Part shown: positions 5,116 to 10,918 of the stretch, one piece after another
Layout: the number at the start of each line of letters is the position of its first letter
How positions within the stretch are numbered: position 1 is the first letter of the stretch
Assembly (NCBI GenBank): GCA_001801105.1
Contig: MGWS01000034.1
Span: 1-10,918, forward strand
Direction: 5' to 3'
Length of the DNA: 10,918 nucleotides
DNA from: Gallionellales bacterium GWA2_60_18
GTDB taxonomy: Bacteria > Pseudomonadota > Gammaproteobacteria > Burkholderiales > Gallionellaceae
Translations under genes and position numbers: made by a program
The notes under the pieces: generated by a model
Seen by the model: the letters and a program-made list of their open reading frames with translations, nothing else
Told to the model about the DNA's origin: nothing
The model's database searches: none

Positions 5116-7086
5116 TCAGGGGGAGAGCTGAACCACCTCCCCTGATAAGGGCATTTCCTGGATGGCGATGCTATTGGCGGGCAGCAGAGTCCTGAGGTCG
5201 ATCAGGCGGTTGATGGATAGCTCGGAAAGAGTCTGCCCGGATGACAGGATCAGGGTTCCATCCTTGAGCCGGATGTTTTCTTTCAGCACCATGCCAGGAC
5301 GCAGCCTTTGCAGGGAGAGATGATGTGCGTCCGTGGTTTCGTTGCGGTTGCGTGTTCTGGGACTCCCCAGAGTGATGGATGATCGCGGCGGGATTCCGGA
5401 TGGACGGTCGTCATGGCGATTCAGGCTCTTCAATTCGGTCTTGACGGCTTCATAGGCGATCGGCGGGCGAAGATGGAGGTGTTCGGACATGGCTTGCGTG
5501 AGCTTCTCCACCACCACGGCGGGGATGATGGGTTTGACCAGGAAGCCGTTGATGTCCAGCGCCAGTGCGGTGCTGAGCACTTCCGTCTGGGAGAAGGAGG
5601 TCAGCACCATGATCCGGGTTTCCGGTTTGGCATGCGTCTTACCCATCCGGATCAGTTGGATGAGTTTCAGGCCGTTCATGCCGGGCATGTCGATGTCGGT
5701 GACGATCAGGTCGAACTCCCTGGCTTCGAGCAGTTTGAGCGCCGATTCCGCGCTGCCAGCATCGGCAGTATTTGAAAAGCCGAAATCGCGGAGTACCTGA
5801 AGAATGATCTTGCGCGTGAAATCGTCATCCTCGACGACAAGAATCTTCATCGTGCTTTGTTTCTGGCCGGTCTGCTGCGACATGGAAGCCATTTTGCGGC
5901 GGTGATCCTCCATGAAATCGCCGAATGCCGTCAGGTCCATCGGTTCGGCGATGATGTATCCCTGCACCGTGTCGCACCCCATGTTCTTCAACGCAATACA
6001 GTCCTCCTGTGTCTCCACCCCCTCGGCCACGCTCTTGACCATGAGCTTGTGCGCCATGTCGATGCTGGATTCGACCATGATGCGCAATGCTTTGTTGTCG
6101 GAGAAATCCTTGATGAAGGACTGGTCGATCTTCAATTCGCTGAAGGCGATGCGCGTGAGCTGCTGCAAGCTGGAATAGCCGGTTCCGTAATCGTCGATGG
6201 AAAGCGCGAAGCCGTTCATGCACAGGCGCGCCAGATTCTCCAGTGCGGGGGCGACCTCGGTCATGGCGGCGGATTCGGTGATCTCCAGCACGATGTATTG
6301 CGGGTCGATGCCGGCTTCGCGCACCGTCCGGGTGATTCTGTCCGCCAATGCGGTGTCGTTAAGCGAGACCAGCGACAGGTTGACCGAGATGGTGAGCAGG
6401 TGGCCAAGGGCATGGAACGCGCGGCAGGCGCTTGCGGATTTCCTGAGGATGCGGAAAGTCAGGTCGTCGATGTTTCCGCTCTGTTCAAGCGCCGGGATGA
6501 AGGCATAGGGGCCGATCACTCCATGTTCCGGATGGAGCCAGCGCGCCAGCGCCTCGGCACCCACCAGCCAGCCCGTCTTCAAATCTACCTTGGGCTGGAA
6601 GAACGGTTCGAATTGATCCGCGCGGATACCTTGCAATATCTCGTCCAGGGTAAAGTTTTTCGCGGCAGCGGGTTGTTGCCGCTGGTTTTCCGGGGTGCCG
6701 TGTTTCGAGATCAACTCTTGGAGCTGCGCCGGCATGATGGGCTTCCCGATGGCGCCCAGCAGTCTGACGCCGTACATCCTGGTCATCTTTCCGACCGAGG
6801 CGAGCAGCTTGCTGTCCACCGCGCTGGTGATGATGACCGCGATATCCGGATGTTCCTGGCTCAGGTGGCGGAGAAACTCCATGCCATCCATTTCCGGCAT
6901 GTTCAGGTCGCAAAGCGCGATGTCCACCGGTTTGGCGTCCGCCTCGCGAATGGCTTCGAGCGCCTGCCTGCCGTTGCACGCGCCGGATATCGAGGCGGCG
7001 CCCAGCGAATACAGCATGTTTACGAGCATCTGGCGCTGGAAGTCGTCGTCTTCCACGACTAGGAAATTGAGTTCGTTGGTTTTCAT
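5116..7086 (-). CDS. Response regulator with REC-EAL-REC layout (c-di-GMP phosphodiesterase)
   Basis: This 656-residue protein has four parts. REC1 spans about 6-128, with acidic D13/D14, phospho-acceptor D60 and K115. The EAL domain spans about 147-397. REC2 spans about 413-535, with D464, T496 and K518. A tail at about 588-640 (LRPGMVL...DGTLILSSGQTL) resembles the short segment that often follows HD-GYP domains. The EAL residues needed for metal and cyclic-di-GMP hydrolysis are all present: E178, N236, E268, D298, D299, K319, E355 and Q375. The enzyme should therefore linearise c-di-GMP to pGpG. REC1-EAL resembles RocR and VieA. It overlaps the kinase gene by 4 nt (ATGA, 7083-7086) and has a strong AGGAGG site 5 nt before the ATG, so both proteins should be made in a set ratio. 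REC2 plus tail looks like a second regulator fused on through a Gln-rich linker. Confidence 0.93.
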   Translation of the reverse strand: MKTNELNFLVVEDDDFQRQMLVNMLYSLGAASISGACNGRQALEAIREADAKPVDIALCDLNMPEMDGMEFLRHLSQEHPDIAVIITSAVDSKLLASVGKMTRMYGVRLLGAIGKPIMPAQLQELISKHGTPENQRQQPAAAKNFTLDEILQGIRADQFEPFFQPKVDLKTGWLVGAEALARWLHPEHGVIGPYAFIPALEQSGNIDDLTFRILRKSASACRAFHALGHLLTISVNLSLVSLNDTALADRITRTVREAGIDPQYIVLEITESAAMTEVAPALENLARLCMNGFALSIDDYGTGYSSLQQLTRIAFSELKIDQSFIKDFSDNKALRIMVESSIDMAHKLMVKSVAEGVETQEDCIALKNMGCDTVQGYIIAEPMDLTAFGDFMEDHRRKMASMSQQTGQKQSTMKILVVEDDDFTRKIILQVLRDFGFSNTADAGSAESALKLLEAREFDLIVTDIDMPGMNGLKLIQLIRMGKTHAKPETRIMVLTSFSQTEVLSTALALDINGFLVKPIIPAVVVEKLTQAMSEHLHLRPPIAYEAVKTELKSLNRHDDRPSGIPPRSSITLGSPRTRNRNETTDAHHLSLQRLRPGMVLKENIRLKDGTLILSSGQTLSELSINRLIDLRTLLPANSIAIQEMPLSGEVVQLSP

Positions 7087-10000
7087 GACTTCCTCCTTGA
7101 TCTGCTTGCTTCCGAAAGGAATGTCTCCAGTTGCCTGACGGCTTCGTCCAATTCCGTCTTGGCTGCTCTTGCCGCATCCATATCGCCATCTCCCGCGGAT
7201 TTTTCGATGGTCGCGCAGGCTTCCGCCAGTTGCACGGCGCCAACCATCAGGCCGGAGCCTTTCATGCGATGGGCTATGCTTTTCATCTTGGCCATATCGT
7301 TGCGCTCCAGCATGCCGGACAGCTTGGCGAGGTCGGCGCGGATATGCGACTGGAAGTCTGCCAGCACCTGGGCCTGGGCGGCGCTGTCTGCCACGACCGC
7401 GTTCAGCACCGTAAAGTCGATGGGTTCGCCCCGCACTCCATCCTCGTCGTGACGTGACGGTGCGGGCGGCTCACCCTCTGCCTCGGCGATGGACAGCCAC
7501 TTCGCCAGTGTCTTTTTCAACTGCATCAGGCTGGCCGGCTTCACCAGCAATTCATCCATGCCGGCGGCATGGCAGCGTCCCGCTTCTTCGGCGAGCGCAT
7601 TGGCCGTCCAGGCGATGATCGGCGTGCGCGGCAAGGATAGCGCCGTTTCGATCTTGCGGATTTCTTGCGCGAGTTCATAGCCGTCCATCTCCGGCATGTG
7701 GCAATCGGTGATGACCAGTGCGTAGTGGCCGTCGCGCCACATCGACAGCGCGATTTGCCCGTTCTCCGCGGTTTCGGCACGCAGGCCGAGCAGCCTGATC
7801 TGGCGCGCCAGCAGGTCGCGGTTGATCGGATGGTCGTCCACCGCCAGCACCAGCGGCGCATCCGCACCGTCGGCAAACAGGGGCGTCACTTCGCGCTGTT
7901 TCACTTCGGGGTGCATGTTCCGCACGGCCTCACCCGGCGCGCCGGACACGGGCAGGGTCAGCGTAATGCTGAAGACGGAGCCCTGGCCGGGCGTGCTGTT
8001 CAGTTCGATCTGCCCGTCCATTATCTCCGCCAGGCGCCGGCAGATCGCCAGCCCCAGCCCGGTTCCGCCGTACATGCGGGCGGTGTCCGCGCTTTCCTGC
8101 CGGTAGCGCTGGAACAGGTTTTCCTGCGCCTCCGGGGTGATGCCTATGCCGGTATCCTTGACCGAGAACCTGATGCGGTCGCCGCTGTCGAGCCTGTCCA
8201 TGAGTTCGGCGCGCAGTTCGACTTCTCCGTGCTGCGTGAACTTGATCGCGTTGCTGACGAAGTTGTTGAGCACCTGCGAGAGGCGCAGGGAATCGACGAT
8301 GTACGCCGGATTGAGCCGCGCATCGGCGTGCTGCCACAACAGCAGGGACTTGACGCTGGCGATGCGCGAATAGGTGTTGACGACTTCCTGCAGCATTTGC
8401 GGGATCGAAGCGGGGCGCGGCGAAAGTTCCAGCTTCCCTTCCTCGATCTTGGACCAGTCGAGGATGTCGCTGACGATGCGCAACAGTCCGCGGCCGGAAT
8501 CCCAGGCCGCATCCAATGTCGCATGCTGCTCCTGGTCGAGATGGGTCAGGGAGAGCAGTTCCAGCATCCCGAGCATGCCGGTGAGCGGGGTGCGGATCTC
8601 GTGGCTCATGGTCGCCAGGAACGAATCCTTGGTGCGGTTGGCCAGCTCGGCTTGTTCCTTGGCTGCTAGAAGTGTTTGCGTCGCTTGCCTGGATTCGGTG
8701 ACGTCGCGCGCGGTGGCGAACATAAGCCCGCTGTCGTCGGGCACGGAAACCCATGACAATATGCGCCAGGAGCCATCCTTGTGCTGGTAGCGGTTCTCGA
8801 ACTTGAGGACACTCTCGCCTGCTTTGACCTGCCGCTCAACCTCGCGCAGCGTGGCTTCATGCTCGTCCGGATGCACAAAATCGATGAACGGGCGCGCCAA
8901 CATCTCCTCGGTGCTCCAGCCCAGTGTCTTGGTGAATGCAGGGTTGACGCGTTTGAAATATCCGTCCGCACTTGATATGCACAGCATGTCCAGCGAGAGC
9001 GAGAAGAAACGGTCGAACTGGTTCTCGGCTTCCTTGCGGGCGGTGATGTCGCGCGTGATGCCGGTGAAATGGCGTTTATCGCCCAGCCACATTTCGCTTA
9101 CCGCCAGCTCCAGCGGGAATGTGCTGCCATCCTTGCGCCGCCCGTCAAGTTCGCGCCCCTTCTTGCCGATAAGGTGCGCTTCGCCGGTGGTGCGATAACG
9201 TTCGAGGAAGCCGTCGTGCTGGCTGCAGTATGGCTCGGGCATCAGCATGCTGACGTTTTGCCCGACGGCCTCGGACGCGGTGTAGCCGAAGATGTGCTCG
9301 GCAGCGGGGTTCAAGGTTTCGATGATGCCTTGCTCGTTGATGCTGATGATGCCGTCCGCCACGGTATTGAGGATCGTCTGGATGCGCATGGAGCTGTCGC
9401 GCAGCGCCGCCTGCGCTGCATATTCATTGGTCACATCGCGGAACACCAGCACCGTCCCGATCACGCCGCCATCCCGGTTGCGGATGGGCGCGCAACTGTC
9501 GGCGATGGGATATTCCTTGCCGTCGCGCGCGATCAAGACGGTGTCGTTGGCCAGCCCATGGATGACGCCTTGCGCCAGCGCGGCCTCTACCGGGATGGGC
9601 GCAGGCTGGCGCGTCTTCTGGTTGATGATGTGGAAGATATCCGCCACCGGCCGTCCGAGCGCTTCCGCCTGCGGCCAGCCGGTCAGTTGTTCGGCGATGA
9701 AATTCAGGCGCGTTATCCGCCCTTCGCCGTCGGTGGTCATCACCGCGTCGCCGATCGAATTGAGCGTGACGGAAAGATTCTCCTCGCTGGCGCGCAAGGT
9801 GGCGTTGGCGTCCTTGGCCTGCCGGCTGGCTTTTTTCAGGCGTCCGTGCGAGTTGCTGAACAGCGCGCCCATGATGCAGAACAGGCCGATCGAGACCAGC
9901 GACATCGGCTCCTTGCCGCTGAAGGTGAACAGCGGCGGAATGAAGAACCAGCCGGCGAGCGCGGCGGAGACGAAGGTGGCGACCAGACCGGGAACCAGTC

Positions 10001-10154
10001 CGCCGATCCACGAGCTGATGAAGACCGCAGGAAAGAACAGGAACCATGCGTATGGCTGGATGGCAGGCCAGAACGTCCACTGCAGCATGAATGCAACAAG
10101 CGGCGGCAACATTGCCAGAAACGGGCGCAGCCAGGTTTGTTCCGGAGCTTTCAT
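7083..10154 (-). CDS. Membrane hybrid sensor histidine kinase with REC and HPt domains
   Basis: This is a 1023-residue cytoplasmic-membrane kinase. Residues about 10-101 form four short membrane helices like the KdpD/DUF4118 region. Three PAS domains follow (about 125-245, 255-370 and 378-490), each ending with the R-D-(I/V)-T hinge. The HisKA domain carries phospho-acceptor H518 in MSHEIRTPL. The HATPase has N boxes (NNFVSNAIKF), DTGIGI and GGTGLGLAI. The REC domain has D773/D774, D817 and K872. The C-terminal HPt has H962 in AHRMKGSG. All phosphorelay residues are intact, so phosphate can pass H518-D817-H962 and then to D60 or D464 of the coupled regulator. The stimulus is unknown; there is no sizeable periplasmic loop, so sensing is likely within the membrane or through the PAS domains. 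The ATG at 10154 is preceded by GAAGG. Confidence 0.93.
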   Translation of the reverse strand: MKAPEQTWLRPFLAMLPPLVAFMLQWTFWPAIQPYAWFLFFPAVFISSWIGGLVPGLVATFVSAALAGWFFIPPLFTFSGKEPMSLVSIGLFCIMGALFSNSHGRLKKASRQAKDANATLRASEENLSVTLNSIGDAVMTTDGEGRITRLNFIAEQLTGWPQAEALGRPVADIFHIINQKTRQPAPIPVEAALAQGVIHGLANDTVLIARDGKEYPIADSCAPIRNRDGGVIGTVLVFRDVTNEYAAQAALRDSSMRIQTILNTVADGIISINEQGIIETLNPAAEHIFGYTASEAVGQNVSMLMPEPYCSQHDGFLERYRTTGEAHLIGKKGRELDGRRKDGSTFPLELAVSEMWLGDKRHFTGITRDITARKEAENQFDRFFSLSLDMLCISSADGYFKRVNPAFTKTLGWSTEEMLARPFIDFVHPDEHEATLREVERQVKAGESVLKFENRYQHKDGSWRILSWVSVPDDSGLMFATARDVTESRQATQTLLAAKEQAELANRTKDSFLATMSHEIRTPLTGMLGMLELLSLTHLDQEQHATLDAAWDSGRGLLRIVSDILDWSKIEEGKLELSPRPASIPQMLQEVVNTYSRIASVKSLLLWQHADARLNPAYIVDSLRLSQVLNNFVSNAIKFTQHGEVELRAELMDRLDSGDRIRFSVKDTGIGITPEAQENLFQRYRQESADTARMYGGTGLGLAICRRLAEIMDGQIELNSTPGQGSVFSITLTLPVSGAPGEAVRNMHPEVKQREVTPLFADGADAPLVLAVDDHPINRDLLARQIRLLGLRAETAENGQIALSMWRDGHYALVITDCHMPEMDGYELAQEIRKIETALSLPRTPIIAWTANALAEEAGRCHAAGMDELLVKPASLMQLKKTLAKWLSIAEAEGEPPAPSRHDEDGVRGEPIDFTVLNAVVADSAAQAQVLADFQSHIRADLAKLSGMLERNDMAKMKSIAHRMKGSGLMVGAVQLAEACATIEKSAGDGDMDAARAAKTELDEAVRQLETFLSEASRSRRKS

Positions 10155-10288
10155 GGCGGCGCCTTCAATCCGGACGGAGTGCCCGAACGGTATCCGGCAC
10201 GGAGGCTACAGGCAGCTTCAGGCAGGGCGAGCGTGTCTGGACGGGATGGGCATGGCGACAGATTGCGATCAATCGGCTCCCCTTTATC

Positions 10289-10418
10289 GAACAAGCGATG
10301 CTGGCAATGACTCCCTTGCGGGATTCATGTCTTGCGCCAGACCTCCTGTTCCGGGGATTCAGCTACGCGTCTTGCACCATGCGTGCAGTGCAATGTGCGT
10401 GTGGCGGAATTGCAAGGT
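10289..10418 (-). promoter_or_regulatory. Structured 5' leader of the kinase operon (copy 2 of a repeated element)
   Basis: This minus-strand leader is homologous to 4006-4140. The first 40 transcribed nt are about 80% identical by eye. The RNA can form GAACAGG/CUUGUUC (10351-10345 with 10295-10289), the same closing stem as copy 1. Inside it are CUGGC/GCCAG (10340-10336 with 10305-10301), AUGA/UCAU and UCCC/GGGA, capped by a GCAA tetraloop (10319-10316). CCCC before and GGGG after the closing stem can extend it. A TGCAC/GTGCA stem (10373-10392) lies nearer the 5' end. About 130 nt without visible features separate this element from the kinase ATG. This element, the promoter and the terminator are all I see in the 390-bp gap. 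Confidence 0.55.
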
Positions 10419-10424
10419 AGGCTA

Positions 10425-10453
10425 ACTTTAGGGAGTTGCCGGGGGGATGTCAA
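10425..10453 (-). promoter_or_regulatory. Sigma-70-type promoter for the kinase/regulator operon
   Basis: TTGACA (10453-10448) and TAAAGT (10430-10425) on the minus strand are separated by 17 bp. Transcription would start near 10418, giving a leader of about 264 nt. It is a diverged copy of the promoter at 4147-4176. It lies downstream of the parvulin terminator, so the kinase operon is a separate transcription unit. Confidence 0.62.
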
Positions 10454-10498
10454 TACTGGGGCAAGGTATACGCGCAGACATGGTTCGGCTGCGGCAAT

Positions 10499-10529
10499 AA
10501 AAAAGGCGACCGCAACGGGTCGCCTTTTT
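10499..10529 (-). terminator. Intrinsic terminator of the parvulin gene
   Basis: GGCGACC (10505-10511) and GGTCGCC (10518-10524) form a 7-bp GC-rich stem with a 6-nt loop. On the minus strand it is followed by six T residues (complement of 10499-10504). A run of five T on the other side makes it potentially bidirectional. It begins 15-20 nt after the parvulin stop codon. Confidence 0.92.
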
Positions 10530-10544
10530 GTGGTGTGGCACGGC

Positions 10545-10918
10545 TTATTCGATCTTCGCCTTGGCGCGCAGTTCGGTGATCACCTTCTGCACGGTCTGCT
10601 GTTGCAGGCGCTGTTGCAGTTGCGGCTTGAGTTCTTCGAACGGCGGCACCCTCAGGTCGCGCACGTCGTCCAGCTTGATGACGTGCCAGCCGAATTGCGA
10701 CTGCACCGGTTCCTTGGTGTATTCGCCTTTTTTCAGGGCGGTGAGCGCGTTGGCGAAAGGCGGGACGAAGTTGCTCGGCACTGCCCATCCGAGCGAACCG
10801 CCCTGTTCCGCAGAGCCGGCATCTTTCGACTTTTTCGCCAGCTTTTCGAACTTGGTCTTCTTGCCGAGTTGGGCGATGATGTCCTTCGCTTCGGCCTCGG
10901 TTTCCACCAGGATGTGGC
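10545..10918 (-). CDS. Parvulin-type peptidyl-prolyl isomerase, C-terminal part (runs off the window)
   Basis: The visible 124 residues enter from the right edge at the HILV strand that starts PpiC/parvulin domains. FEKLAKKSKDAGSAEQGGSLGW, then FVPPFANALTALKKGEYTKEPVQSQFGWHVIKLDD follow, which are the standard parvulin motifs including the Gln-Phe-Gly-Trp-His substrate-pocket strand. A charged helical tail (Gln-rich, then ending AKIE) follows, as in periplasmic PpiC/PrsA-like foldases of betaproteobacteria. The 5' part, including any signal peptide and the N-terminal chaperone region, is outside the window, so the exact subfamily cannot be fixed. The family isomerises X-Pro bonds and assists folding of exported proteins. 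The stop is TAA at 10545, followed by a strong terminator. Confidence 0.92.
   Translation of the reverse strand, partial: HILVETEAEAKDIIAQLGKKTKFEKLAKKSKDAGSAEQGGSLGWAVPSNFVPPFANALTALKKGEYTKEPVQSQFGWHVIKLDDVRDLRVPPFEELKPQLQQRLQQQTVQKVITELRAKAKIE

Noticed and set aside
5089..5123. Terminator between the convergent djlA and response regulator genes
   Set aside because: CCCCCT/AGGGGG and CCCTGA/TCAGGG can pair, but the loop is over 15 nt, there is no T-tract, and one arm is in the regulator coding sequence.
5116..5850. Separate gene starting at the internal Met413 of the regulator
   Set aside because: The frame is continuous, and no ribosome-binding site precedes that ATG (upstream is ACAAAGCACG), so a fusion is more likely than a second gene.
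5857..7062. Long plus-strand open frame (401 codons) opposite the response regulator gene
   Set aside because: It lies fully antisense to clearly conserved REC and EAL domains. The product shows no domain and is rich in His/Gly/Arg, as expected from the opposite strand of GC-rich coding DNA.
9069..10310. Long plus-strand open frames (413 and 377 codons) opposite the kinase gene
   Set aside because: They are antisense shadows of the PAS and membrane regions. There are no recognisable domains, and high GC makes long empty frames common.
10155..10418. GEMM-I c-di-GMP riboswitch in the leader of the c-di-GMP operon
   Set aside because: The ACGCACA string is present in both leaders, but the conserved GCAAACC, GGACGCAAAGC and tetraloop-receptor parts of the aptamer are missing, so the match is too partial.

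Overview
The window looks like chromosomal DNA of a GC-rich Gram-negative proteobacterium. A betaproteobacterium of the Nitrosomonadales/Gallionellaceae type is my best guess, inferred from protein style and from repeat types rather than from any marker gene. A DjlA-type membrane co-chaperone, a periplasmic-type parvulin isomerase and a DUF3617 secreted protein all point to a Gram-negative cell. Almost every gene lies on the minus strand; only djlA is on the plus strand.

Left third (1-3990) is an accessory region of short minus-strand genes separated by repeats. From the left it holds a zinc-ribbon membrane protein and a 197-aa protein of unknown function whose stop codon lies inside an attC-like integron recombination site. 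Next come two tandem 50-bp repeat units, a KTSC-domain gene (copy 1), a HicBA toxin-antitoxin pair, a third copy of the repeat, a DUF3617 secreted protein, KTSC copy 2, and a Bro-N/DinD-like gene. KTSC copy 1 carries the last 12 codons of a Bro-N/DinD-like gene in front of it. This shows that a block covering the Bro-N tail and the KTSC gene was duplicated, and that hicBA and the DUF3617 gene now lie between the copies.

Middle (3988-5066): a 305-bp divergent intergenic region carries a minus-strand promoter and leader for the Bro-N gene and a plus-strand promoter for djlA. The djlA gene starts with TTG.

Right half (5116-10154) is a translationally coupled two-gene operon. A 1023-residue membrane hybrid histidine kinase (DUF4118-type membrane region, three PAS, HisKA, HATPase, REC, HPt) precedes a 656-residue response regulator (REC, EAL, REC, C-terminal tail). 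All the EAL catalytic residues I can check are present, so the operon should form a four-step His-Asp-His-Asp phosphorelay that controls cyclic-di-GMP breakdown. It is analogous to VieS/VieA or RocS/RocR. Upstream of it on the same strand is the 3' part of a parvulin isomerase gene with a clear intrinsic terminator.

The most unexpected signal is outside the genes. The kinase operon and the unrelated Bro-N gene, 6 kb apart, are preceded by diverged copies of the same promoter-plus-leader sequence. Each leader can fold into a hairpin closed by the same 7-bp stem, while the inner stems differ in sequence but still pair. This is a candidate structured RNA or mobile promoter element.
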